A DNA stretch of 13,197 nucleotides from RGIG1993 sp964564225 (lineage in GTDB: Bacteria; Bacillota; Clostridia; Oscillospirales; CAG-272), in the NCBI GenBank assembly GCA_964564225.1, contig CAZMAF010000044.1, positions 1 to 13,197 of the forward strand. Direction: 5' to 3'. Made by a program: the position numbers and the translations under genes. Numbering within the stretch: the first letter of the stretch is position 1; every line of letters starts with the position of its first letter. Shown one piece after another: positions 6,560 to 13,081 of this stretch. The notes under the pieces are model-generated. The model searched no databases and had not been told where the DNA came from. It saw nothing but the letters and a program-made list of their open reading frames with translations.

Positions 6560-7162
6560 ATGAGAAATTTCAAAAACAAAGAGCGTTCGCGCGGTGATAT
6601 CGTTGCTGCCGCAGACGACAAGTTCAAGAGTCAGAACTACGCAGAGTATATCGTTGACGTCAAAAAAGAAGGTAAGTATAAAAGACAGAGAGTCTTGATG
6701 ATTATGGCGTACGTTCTTTTCGTTCTGATGTTTTTCGCCATCGTATTTGCTTTTAATTTTCCGTGGATCATTTTCCTTGCATTCCCTGCAACGATGATTC
6801 TGTATTATGCAACATGGCATTATTTTTCGCGTTCTTTCTGCTACGTCGTTGAAACCGGAGTGTTTACCGTTACGAAGGTATACGGCTATAAGAAGGAAGA
6901 CGATTTCGTTAAGTTCCGTATCAGCGAGGCTGAAATGATTGCACCCTTTAACGACGAGTATAAGCATTATGCGCACGCACACGCCGATGCTACCGAATAC
7001 GCGGCAGTTTCGTCTTTCTCGGCTTCCGATATTTATTTTGCGACCTTTACCGGTGAAGACGGCAAGCCTGCCGTTCTCTTCTTCGAGGCAACCGAGCAGA
7101 TTCTCAAGGCGCTTCGTTATTATAACTCGAAGGCAACCGTGGTGACGAAGACCATCCACTAA
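6560..7162 (+). CDS. Two-TM membrane protein of unknown function (possibly a PH-like cytoplasmic domain)
   Basis: The 200-residue protein begins with a charged, soluble N-terminus (1-43). Two close hydrophobic helices follow at about 44-65 and 69-88, joined by NFPW. The last 110 residues are soluble, alternating beta-like stretches (FCYVVETGVFTVTKVYGY, DIYFATFTG, KPAVLFFEATEQILKALRYY). That layout, two TM helices followed by a beta-rich domain with a final helix, resembles bacterial PH-like (YdbS/YcxB type) proteins. It also fits small Clostridia-specific DUF families such as the one I recall as DUF6106, but I cannot confirm membership. The start at 6560 is fixed by AGGAGA (6547-6552) with a 7-nt spacer and by the promoter at 6487-6514. 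It is a single-gene transcript with its own terminator, divergent from hup. Its function is unknown. Confidence 0.82.
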   Translation: MRNFKNKERSRGDIVAAADDKFKSQNYAEYIVDVKKEGKYKRQRVLMIMAYVLFVLMFFAIVFAFNFPWIIFLAFPATMILYYATWHYFSRSFCYVVETGVFTVTKVYGYKKEDDFVKFRISEAEMIAPFNDEYKHYAHAHADATEYAAVSSFSASDIYFATFTGEDGKPAVLFFEATEQILKALRYYNSKATVVTKTIH

Positions 7163-7177
7163 GATTTTTTTAAATTT

Positions 7178-7216
7178 TTCCCGATACCGATTTTATGCGG
7201 TATCGGGAATTTTTTT
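7178..7216 (+). terminator. Intrinsic terminator
   Basis: A perfect 12-bp stem TTCCCGATACCG (7178-7189) with CGGTATCGGGAA (7198-7209) encloses an 8-nt loop. It is followed by seven T residues (7210-7216). It lies 15 nt after the stop codon of the two-TM protein gene. Confidence 0.95.
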
Positions 7217-7233
7217 GTGTTTTCGCATTTTTT

Positions 7234-7259
7234 TCAAGGGGTGATTTTTCACACCTTGA
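7234..7259. repeat. Imperfect inverted repeat upstream of the deacetylase pair
   Basis: TCAAGGGGTG (7234-7243) and CACACCTTGA (7250-7259) pair at 9 of 10 positions around a 6-nt AT-only spacer. It sits 40 nt before the start codon of the PdaA-like gene, where an operator or a leader hairpin would act. No T tract follows, so it is not a second terminator. I do not recognise a convincing sigma-A promoter in this interval. Confidence 0.5.
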
Positions 7260-7298
7260 TGAACACTATATCCGAATCGGTATGAAAGGAGAATTATT

Positions 7299-8087
7299 GT
7301 GAAACACAGAAAAACGGTTGGCTATGCATCGCTTCTTCTCGGCATTTTGTTATGGCTTTATCCCATTCAATGCTTCGCCGATGGCGGTGCGATCAACTGG
7401 TACACGAAAAATAATATGACACACACCCCGCCTGAGCTTGACTCTCAGCTTGCCGTGATTGAAAAATACGACGGCTATTATCTGGATAAGAATGCTGAGG
7501 AGTGTGATAAAAAAATTTATCTTACCTTTGATGCGGGTTATGAAAACGGTAATGTCGAAATCATACTCGACGTTCTTAAAAAGCACAACGTCAAGGGCGC
7601 GTTTTTTATTCTTGATAATCTTATTGTGAGAAATCCCGAGCTTGTTATGCGTATGGCAGAGGAAGGACATGCCGTTTGCAATCACACCAAAACGCATCCC
7701 GATATGACGAAAATACACGACAAGGCGCTTTTTGAGGGGCAGCTTGCTTCCCTTGAGAAATCCTATTATGAGCTTACGGGACGGGAAATGGAAAAGATTT
7801 ACCGTCCGCCGCAGGGACGTTTTTCCGAGGAAAATCTTGTCTACGCGAAGGAGCTTGGTTACAAAACGCTCTTCTGGTCCTTTGCGTATGCCGATTGGGA
7901 TAACGATAAACAGCCGGAGCTTATGGCGGCAAAGAAGAAGATCCTTGATCATCTGCACAACGGCGAGGTCATGCTGCTTCATCCCACCTCGGCAACCAAT
8001 GCTGCCATTTTGGACGAGGTGCTGACAGCGATTAAAACCGAGGGTTACCGTATTGCATCTCTTGATGAGCTGTGGGGTGGCGCATGA
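7299..8087 (+). CDS. pdaA: PdaA-like polysaccharide (peptidoglycan) deacetylase, exported
   Basis: The 262-residue protein has a signal peptide (about 1-27, ending QCFA) and a NodB-fold deacetylase domain. Motif 1 is TFDAGYENG (76-84), the form typical of PdaA rather than the TFDDG of PgdA. The zinc ligands are in NHTKTHPDM (H129, H133). RPPQGRFSE (169-177) and the C-terminal His in LLHPTS (H228) complete the site. In spore formers PdaA removes the acetyl group from muramic acid after CwlD has cut the peptide, leading to the muramic delta-lactam of cortex. Whether this organism sporulates cannot be seen here. The start is GTG 7299, supported by AAAGGAGA (7285-7292) with a 6-nt spacer. The stop overlaps the next start as ATGA. 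Confidence 0.88.
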   Translation: MKHRKTVGYASLLLGILLWLYPIQCFADGGAINWYTKNNMTHTPPELDSQLAVIEKYDGYYLDKNAEECDKKIYLTFDAGYENGNVEIILDVLKKHNVKGAFFILDNLIVRNPELVMRMAEEGHAVCNHTKTHPDMTKIHDKALFEGQLASLEKSYYELTGREMEKIYRPPQGRFSEENLVYAKELGYKTLFWSFAYADWDNDKQPELMAAKKKILDHLHNGEVMLLHPTSATNAAILDEVLTAIKTEGYRIASLDELWGGA

Positions 8088-8737
8088 GGCGCGTGTTTTC
8101 GGTCATTCTTGCTCTTTTGTTTCTGACGATGCTCTCGCCTTCGGTCAAGGCGGAGGAAAAAAAGCGTATTGCCTTGACCTTTGACGACGGGCCGCATCCG
8201 ACGAATACCGCGGCTTTATTGTCCTTGCTCAATGACTATAAGATTACGGCAACGTTTTTTGTAATCGGTGAAAATATTGCCTATTTTCCTGACGTTTTTG
8301 AACAGCTTGTGGCATCCGGTGTCGAGATCGGCAATCACACGTATACGCATCCCAAACTCGCAGGGCAGGAGGCGAGCGTGCTTTCCGACGAGATCGCGCG
8401 CTGTGAAAACGAGATTATTTCGCGCGGAGGCAAACGCTCAACCTTATTTCGTCCGCCGGAGGGTGTGCGGAATGCGGTTGTTACGGGTGTTTGCAGGGAA
8501 GCCGGATATCGCACGGTCTATTGGACACTCGATACACTCGATTGGACGGGCGCTTCCTCCGCATCTATTGAGCGTGCGATCTTATCGGGCGTGAAGAATG
8601 GCAGTATTATTCTTTGTCACGATTATATCGTAGGAGGCGGACATACCGTTGAGGCGATGCGCGAGGTCATTCCGCGTCTTCTTGAAGAAGGATATGAGTT
8701 CGTTACGGTATCTGAGCTACTCGGCGTTGCCGATTAG
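8084..8737 (+). CDS. Exported polysaccharide deacetylase (PgdA/NodB type)
   Basis: This 217-residue protein has an N-terminal signal peptide (MRRVFSVILALLFLTMLSPS, cut near VKA at 21-23) followed directly by a compact NodB domain. All catalytic motifs are present: TFDDGP (32-37), NHTYTHP (84-90, both zinc His), RPPEG (123-127), DTLDWTG (150-156) and LCHD with H179. It should deacetylate an N-acetylated sugar polymer outside the membrane, most likely peptidoglycan N-acetylglucosamine, as PgdA does. The substrate could also be another polysaccharide. The start at ATG 8084 is preferred over the in-frame GTG at 8072, because it gives a clean signal peptide, has GGGGTGG upstream, and overlaps the previous stop by 4 nt (ATGA), which implies coupled translation. 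Its stop overlaps that of the opposing gene, leaving no room for a terminator. Confidence 0.9.
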   Translation: MRRVFSVILALLFLTMLSPSVKAEEKKRIALTFDDGPHPTNTAALLSLLNDYKITATFFVIGENIAYFPDVFEQLVASGVEIGNHTYTHPKLAGQEASVLSDEIARCENEIISRGGKRSTLFRPPEGVRNAVVTGVCREAGYRTVYWTLDTLDWTGASSASIERAILSGVKNGSIILCHDYIVGGGHTVEAMREVIPRLLEEGYEFVTVSELLGVAD

Positions 8738-9414
8738 TCTTCGGTGAGTGTGATGAGATGATCGCCTGCAACGACCGTCTTTCGGTCGGTGATCGAGAGG
8801 GTATAGCGCGACGAGTTGGCGACGGTGATAGGTGTGGTAATATCGTAGCCTGCCTCGCTGATTGCGCGGCGGTCAAAGCTCAAAAGCGCTTCGCCGCGCT
8901 TTACCCTTTCGCCCGCCTTTTTTATGGGCGAAAAATACTTACCTTTTAATTCTACCGTGTCTTTACCGACGTGAATGAGAATTTCAGCACCTTCGTCGGA
9001 CAGCACGGTAATGGCGTGATGCGTTTCAAAAAAGGCAATGATAAGTCCTGACACGGGAGCATATACGCGGTCGTCGGTTGGAAAAATAGCAAGACCGTCG
9101 CCCATGATGCCTTCGGCAAAAGTTTCGTCTCTGACATCCGAAAGGGGGATAATTTCACCCGAAAGGGGCGCGACGAGCTCAAGTGTGCGGCGCGGCTTTA
9201 CACTTTTTGTGACGCTTGCTTTGTCATCGCTTTGCGAAAAAAGTCCGAAGGAAAAGGAAAGCGAAAAAAATAAGATAGCCAAGAGAGAGTACCAGACGGC
9301 ACCTGCGTAGGTGAACAGAAAGACGAACAGGGTGTAGATAAACAAGCTTAAGAGCGTAAAAAAGAGAATGCGCGGTATCAGATAGGATATTTGCGGACGG
9401 AGGGTGGTTTTCAT
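8734..9414 (-). CDS. Membrane-anchored EIIA-Glc-like PTS domain protein
   Basis: The 226-residue protein has two N-terminal TM helices (about 14-33 and 38-59) and a short linker. It then has a full glucose-type EIIA domain from about 78 to 224. Signature pieces are EGIMGDGLAIFP (101-112), APVSG (119-123), THHAITV (131-137) and ILIHVGKDTVELKGKYF (145-161). His133 and His148 correspond to the two active-site histidines of E. coli EIIA-Glc (H75, which accepts phosphate, and H90), so phosphotransfer is possible. EIIA-Glc is normally soluble or fused to EIIC/EIIB, so a stand-alone copy tethered by two TM helices is unusual. It has no EIIB or EIIC neighbour. It may be a phosphate relay for a distant permease or a PTS-dependent sensor, both inference. 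ATG 9414 has AAAGGAA (9421-9427) upstream. The promoter is not clear. Confidence 0.88.
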   Translation of the reverse strand: MKTTLRPQISYLIPRILFFTLLSLFIYTLFVFLFTYAGAVWYSLLAILFFSLSFSFGLFSQSDDKASVTKSVKPRRTLELVAPLSGEIIPLSDVRDETFAEGIMGDGLAIFPTDDRVYAPVSGLIIAFFETHHAITVLSDEGAEILIHVGKDTVELKGKYFSPIKKAGERVKRGEALLSFDRRAISEAGYDITTPITVANSSRYTLSITDRKTVVAGDHLITLTED

Positions 9415-9501
9415 CGGAAATTCCTTTCGTTTTTTCTTTTAGTATGGCTTTTTGAGGAAATTTTATACAGCGGTCGGTTTGAGGCGAAGGTTTGTTTTTT
9501 C

Positions 9502-9529
9502 TTGACAAATTTGAAAAAATGCCTATAAT
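9502..9529 (+). promoter_or_regulatory. Consensus sigma-A promoter of the glutaminase-family gene and its leader
   Basis: TTGACA (9502-9507) and TATAAT (9524-9529), both perfect, are 16 nt apart. Transcription should start near 9536, which leaves an unusually long leader of about 225 nt before the start codon at 9761. The core TTCTTGACAAATTT is the same 14-mer as in the promoter at 294. Confidence 0.88.
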
Positions 9530-9535
9530 AGAGTA

Positions 9536-9760
9536 TGTTATAGAAAATTTTAAAAATGAGTTTTTTCCCGCTTTGTTTCGGGTGAATGCCTTTTGGATAC
9601 CATGATACGCGCCTGCAACGAGACGGCGCAGTATTGTATCTGTTATACGAAGAACGGCTCCTGAGTCATGTACGGTTATATTATTGTGACTCTTGCACCT
9701 TAAAATTGTCTATATCCATACCAATAACAGCGCCGCTTTTGCGGCAGAACGGAGTAGTTT
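9536..9760 (+). promoter_or_regulatory. Long structured 5' leader (unidentified RNA element or small RNA)
   Basis: Between the promoter and the start codon there is no convincing gene, but several hairpins. CCCG/CGGG lies at 9567-9570 and 9579-9582. GATAC-GCGCC (9604-9613) pairs with GGCGC (9625-9629) and GTATC (9636-9640), with a 6-nt bulge between the two helices. GAGTCA (9663-9668) pairs with TGACTC (9687-9692). GCCGC-TTTT-GCGGC (9732-9745) ends 5 nt before the GGAG ribosome binding site (9751-9754), where it could affect initiation. I do not recognise the consensus of a TPP, FMN, SAM, purine, glycine, PreQ1, guanidine, c-di-GMP or T-box element. It could also be an independent small RNA. 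The pairings were found by eye, not by energy calculation. Confidence 0.4.
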
Positions 9761-11734
9761 ATGAGAATGAGAGCGCCAAGTGTTCCGCTGATTACCGTTG
9801 ATCCTTATTTTTCGGTCTGGTCAGCTGCGAATCGCCTGACAGATACGGATACATCGCATTGGACGGGTAAACCCAATACGGTTTGCGGTACGGTGATGAT
9901 TGACGGCGAAGCTTACCGTTTTATGGGTAGGGGCGATGCGCCTGCCATGAAGCAGATCTGTCTTGACGTCAATGCGATGACGACCGAGTACCGTTTTACC
10001 GCGGGCGGTATTGAATTGACCGCGCGTTTTACCTCTCCGCTTTTTCTTGACGATTATTATTATCTTACCCGTCCTGTCAGCTACTTAAGACTGACCTATC
10101 GTTCACTTGATAAAAAGGAGCATAGTGTGATTGCGAATATCGCGGTGTCGGAGGAAATCTGTCTGAATTACAGAGGACAGGATGCGATTGAGATTGATAT
10201 GATCGACAGTGAAGGTCTGAATGCGATCAGTACCGTTAAGATCGGCAGTGTTTCTCAGCCGGTTCTTGAAAAGCGGGGCGATGATATCCGTATCGACTGG
10301 GGTTATTTCTATCTTTCGACCGAGGGTGAGCATGCCAAGATCGGCGCGTATATGAAGGAAGTGCCTTTTGCCAAGGAATCGCGTGAGCGCGAATATCCTC
10401 ACGGCGAGGAAACGGAAATGACCTTTGTTTTTGCTGAAAATACCGTTGATCCCGAATGCGGTGCGCTTTTTACTTTCGCCTATGATGATATTGAAAGCAT
10501 TGTATATTTTGGCAAGCATCTTAAGAGTTATTGGAATAAGGATGGCGGGAATATTCTTGCCGAGATTGAAGCGGCGTTTTCCGATTACGATTTTTGTTAT
10601 CTGAAGAGCGAGGCTTTTTCTGACAGACTTTTTATTGATGCTGTGAAGGCGGGCGGGGAAAAGTATGCAGAGCTTTTACTGCTTGCTTACCGTCAGGTGC
10701 TTGCCGCGCACAAGCTCGTTCTTGACGAGGACGGCTCGATTCTTTACATCTCGAAGGAATGTCATTCCAACGGCTGTGCCGCGACGGTTGACGTTTCTTA
10801 TCCCTCTGTCCCGATGTTTCTTCTTTACAATCCCGAGCTTGTGCGCGGTATGATGCGTCCTGTGATGAAATATGCGCGCTCGGACGAGTGGACGAAAACG
10901 CTGAAATACGATTTTGCGCCTCACGACGTAGGGCAGTACCCTCACGTTAACGGACAGGTCTATGCGGGCAACCGTTTTGAAGGACAGATGCCGGTTGAGG
11001 AATGCGGCAATATGCTTGTAATGGCGGCAACCGAAGCGATCGCATCGGGGGATGCTTCCTTTGTAAAGGCTCATCTTGATCTTCTTACGCTTTGGGTGAA
11101 GTATCTTGAAAAGAATGGCCGCGATCCGCAAAATCAGCTTTGCACCGACGACTTTGCAGGACATCTTGCGCACAACTGCAATCTTTCATTGAAAGCGATT
11201 ATGGGTATTGCGGGACTCGGTATCATTTATAAACTGCTCGGTGAGGATGAGAAGTATGACAGTTACCTTGCCAAGGCACGAGAATTGGCGGCAGATTGGG
11301 CAGTACGCGCCGCAAACGGCGACGGTAGTTACCGTCTTGCCTTTGACCGCGAGGGATCGTTCAGTATGAAGTACAATATCGTATGGGATAAGCTTTTCGG
11401 TACGGATATTATGGCAAAGAGCGTGATTGCATCCGAGGTTGCATCGTACAGACGAAAGATTAACAAGTACGGTCTGCCGCTTGATAACCGCGCAACCTAT
11501 ACCAAGAGTGATTGGCTCGTCTGGACGGCAACGCTTGCCGATAATCGCGACGATTTCGAGGAAATGATAACGCCTTTATGGGATACGTATAATGCCTCGA
11601 TGAGCCGCTGTCCGATGACAGACTGGTACGATACGGTATCCTCCCGTCAGATCGGATTTCGCCATCGCACCGTACAGGGCGGACTTTTCATCAAGTTGCT
11701 TGATGCCTCGGGCAAAATGAAACTCGAGTGGTAG
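9761..11734 (+). CDS. GtaA-like glutaminase-family protein (DUF4965/DUF1793 type), cytoplasmic
   Basis: The 657-residue protein has the domain order of the fungal and bacterial GtaA group. The N-terminal segment APSVPLITVDPYFSVWSA (5-22) corresponds to DUF4964. A beta-sandwich part covers about 70-300 (DUF5127). An alpha/alpha barrel covers about 300-655 (DUF4965 and DUF1793), with conserved stretches NGQVYAGNRFEGQMPVEECGN (split at 397-417) and LCTDDFAGHLAHNCNLS (460-476). Fungal founders are called glutaminase A, but many bacterial members are uncharacterised and resemble glycoside hydrolases in fold, so the substrate here is open. There is no signal peptide, so it acts in the cytoplasm, unlike the secreted fungal forms. 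GGAG (9751-9754) with a 6-nt spacer supports ATG 9761. It is a single-gene unit with its own promoter, long leader and downstream terminator. Confidence 0.87.
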   Translation: MRMRAPSVPLITVDPYFSVWSAANRLTDTDTSHWTGKPNTVCGTVMIDGEAYRFMGRGDAPAMKQICLDVNAMTTEYRFTAGGIELTARFTSPLFLDDYYYLTRPVSYLRLTYRSLDKKEHSVIANIAVSEEICLNYRGQDAIEIDMIDSEGLNAISTVKIGSVSQPVLEKRGDDIRIDWGYFYLSTEGEHAKIGAYMKEVPFAKESREREYPHGEETEMTFVFAENTVDPECGALFTFAYDDIESIVYFGKHLKSYWNKDGGNILAEIEAAFSDYDFCYLKSEAFSDRLFIDAVKAGGEKYAELLLLAYRQVLAAHKLVLDEDGSILYISKECHSNGCAATVDVSYPSVPMFLLYNPELVRGMMRPVMKYARSDEWTKTLKYDFAPHDVGQYPHVNGQVYAGNRFEGQMPVEECGNMLVMAATEAIASGDASFVKAHLDLLTLWVKYLEKNGRDPQNQLCTDDFAGHLAHNCNLSLKAIMGIAGLGIIYKLLGEDEKYDSYLAKARELAADWAVRAANGDGSYRLAFDREGSFSMKYNIVWDKLFGTDIMAKSVIASEVASYRRKINKYGLPLDNRATYTKSDWLVWTATLADNRDDFEEMITPLWDTYNASMSRCPMTDWYDTVSSRQIGFRHRTVQGGLFIKLLDASGKMKLEW

Positions 11735-11750
11735 GATGGATGAAGTATTC

Positions 11751-11784
11751 GTAAGGGGGCTTTTGTGAACGCGAGTCCCCTTAC
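11751..11784. repeat. Inverted repeat downstream of the glutaminase-family gene
   Basis: GTAAGGGGGC (11751-11760) and GTCCCCTTAC (11775-11784) pair over 10 bp with one G-U pair around a 14-nt loop. It begins 17 nt after the stop codon. It has no T tract, so by itself it is not an intrinsic terminator. It may protect the 3' end of the transcript or be a remnant element. Confidence 0.55.
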
Positions 11785-11832
11785 ATAATTGACAAGGTGT
11801 TTTACGTATTTGCTGTAAGTTCTTTCTTTTTC

Positions 11833-11855
11833 AAGACCGCTCAAGGCGGTCTTTT
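11833..11855 (+). terminator. Intrinsic terminator of the glutaminase-family gene
   Basis: AAGACCGC (11833-11840) and GCGGTCTT (11846-11853) form a perfect 8-bp stem with a 5-nt loop and run into TTTT. It lies about 100 nt beyond the stop codon, after the inverted repeat at 11751-11784. The T run is short on the plus strand and a T-rich stretch precedes it, so moderate strength is expected. Confidence 0.8.
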
Positions 11856-11910
11856 GATTATTTTTCAGAAGAAAACTTTACTTTATTCATATATTTTTAA
11901 GGAAAGCATC

Positions 11911-11955
11911 TTGAAAATTCCGTAAAATATGATAGAATATAATACAGTAAACTGT
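11911..11955 (+). promoter_or_regulatory. Promoter of queA with a small palindrome at the start site
   Basis: TTGAAA (11911-11916) and TAGAAT (11933-11938) are 16 nt apart. An overlapping perfect TATAAT (11938-11943) has no well-placed -35. Directly downstream lies ACAGT-AA-ACTGT (11944-11955), a perfect dyad at the expected transcription start, in an operator-like position. The leader to the start codon at 11998 is about 50 nt. It holds no preQ1 riboswitch that I can recognise. Confidence 0.6.
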
Positions 11956-11997
11956 GATAGTATGCCTAAATATCAAGGGCTGTGATTTGAGGATAAT

Positions 11998-13062
11998 ATG
12001 ATTGTAAACGAGAAAGCTAAAACTACGCTGACAACGAAGGATTTTTACTATGATCTGCCCGAGGAACTGATTGCGCAAGAGCCGATCGAACCTCGCGATG
12101 CCTCGCGTCTCTTGGTTTTGAATCGCGGGAACGGCAGTTGGGAACACCGCAGGTTTTATCATATTCTTGACTATCTGCGCGAGGGTGATACTCTTGTGAT
12201 CAATGATTCGAAGGTCATTCCCGCGCGTCTGCACGGCATTCGCGAGGGAACGGGCGCTGTCGTTGAGGTGGTGCTTCTCCGTCAGCGCGGACTTGACGAG
12301 TGGGAGGTGCTTACCCGCCCCGGCAAAAAGGCGAAGGTGGGTACGGTTCTTTCCTTTGGCGAGGGGCTTATGACAGCAGAGGTTGTGGATATCGTGGAGG
12401 AAGGAAACCGCATTCTGCGTTTTTCTTACGACAAGACGAAGGGCGATATTTATACCTATCTTGATAGGCTCGGCAAGATGCCTTTGCCGCCCTATATTAC
12501 AGTGCCTCTCAAGGATCGCGACCGTTATCAGACGGTTTACGCCAACGAGCGCGGCTCGGCGGCAGCGCCGACGGCAGGACTGCATTTTACGTCTGAGATT
12601 CTTGAAAAGATCAAGGCGAAGGGTGTCGATATTGTTCCCGTCATGCTTCACGTCGGTCTTGGCACGTTCCGTCCTGTTAAGGTGGACAACATCAACGATC
12701 ATATTATGCATACCGAGTATTTTCAGGTCAGTGAAGATGCGGCGGCGCGTATCAACGCGACCAAAGCGCGCGGAGGACGTGTGATTGCCGTCGGTACGAC
12801 GTCCTGCCGTGTGCTTGAATCAGCATCTACTCCCGATGGCGTTGTTCACGCTATGCATGACGACACGGGAATTTTCATTTATCCCGGCTACAAGTTCAAG
12901 GTAGTGGATTGTCTGATCACGAATTTTCATTTGCCTGAATCGACGCTTCTGATGCTTGTTTCGGCGCTTTCCTCGCGTGAAATGATGATGGAAGCTTACG
13001 CAGAGGCAATCAGGGAGCGGTATCGCTTTTTTAGCTTCGGAGACGCGATGCTGATACGATAA
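11998..13062 (+). CDS. queA: S-adenosylmethionine:tRNA ribosyltransferase-isomerase (queuosine synthesis)
   Basis: QueA transfers and rearranges the ribosyl part of S-adenosylmethionine onto preQ1 at the wobble base (position 34) of GUN-anticodon tRNAs, giving epoxyqueuosine. The 354-residue length is close to the family norm. Characteristic stretches are DFYYDLPEELIAQEP (15-29), GDTLVINDSKVIPARLHG (63-80), MPLPPYI (161-167), RYQTVYANERGSAAAPTAGLH (split over 176-196), HVGLGTFRPV (218-227) and PESTLLMLVSAL (313-324). The N-terminus is about 11 residues longer than the common start near DFYYDLP. ATG 11998 has GAGGA (11989-11993) with a short 4-nt spacer, and there is no better start inside. 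No tgt or other queuosine gene is visible next to it, although the window ends 135 nt later. Its last codons form one arm of the palindrome at 13051-13080. Confidence 0.96.
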   Translation: MIVNEKAKTTLTTKDFYYDLPEELIAQEPIEPRDASRLLVLNRGNGSWEHRRFYHILDYLREGDTLVINDSKVIPARLHGIREGTGAVVEVVLLRQRGLDEWEVLTRPGKKAKVGTVLSFGEGLMTAEVVDIVEEGNRILRFSYDKTKGDIYTYLDRLGKMPLPPYITVPLKDRDRYQTVYANERGSAAAPTAGLHFTSEILEKIKAKGVDIVPVMLHVGLGTFRPVKVDNINDHIMHTEYFQVSEDAAARINATKARGGRVIAVGTTSCRVLESASTPDGVVHAMHDDTGIFIYPGYKFKVVDCLITNFHLPESTLLMLVSALSSREMMMEAYAEAIRERYRFFSFGDAMLIR

Positions 13063-13080
13063 AAGATTTTATCGTATCAG
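13051..13080. repeat. Perfect 14-bp palindrome spanning the queA stop codon
   Basis: CTGATACGATAAAA (13051-13064) is followed by GA and then by its exact reverse complement (13067-13080). The left arm holds the last three codons and stop codon of queA. No T tract follows the right arm, so it is not a standard intrinsic terminator, although it may still stall polymerase or protect the mRNA end. It abuts the heptad repeat block that begins at 13082. Confidence 0.85.
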
Positions 13081-13081
13081 C

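Noticed and set aside
9536..9760. Glutamine-sensing (glnA/downstream-peptide) RNA before a glutaminase-family gene
   Set aside because: The conserved bulge and loop sequences of that RNA are not present, and only ACGGAG-like fragments occur by chance at the ribosome binding site.
9586..9801. A 71-codon frame in the leader of the glutaminase-family gene
   Set aside because: It overlaps the true start of the next gene in another frame, has no ribosome binding site, and its residues look random. A 19-codon ATG frame at 9602 was also dropped because it lacks a clear ribosome binding site.
11789..11820. A perfect TTGACA upstream of the terminator at 11833
   Set aside because: No acceptable -10 hexamer lies 16-18 nt downstream, and transcription would meet the terminator almost at once.
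11887..12711. A 274-codon minus-strand frame opposite queA
   Set aside because: It is antisense to the highly conserved queA sequence and has no family features.
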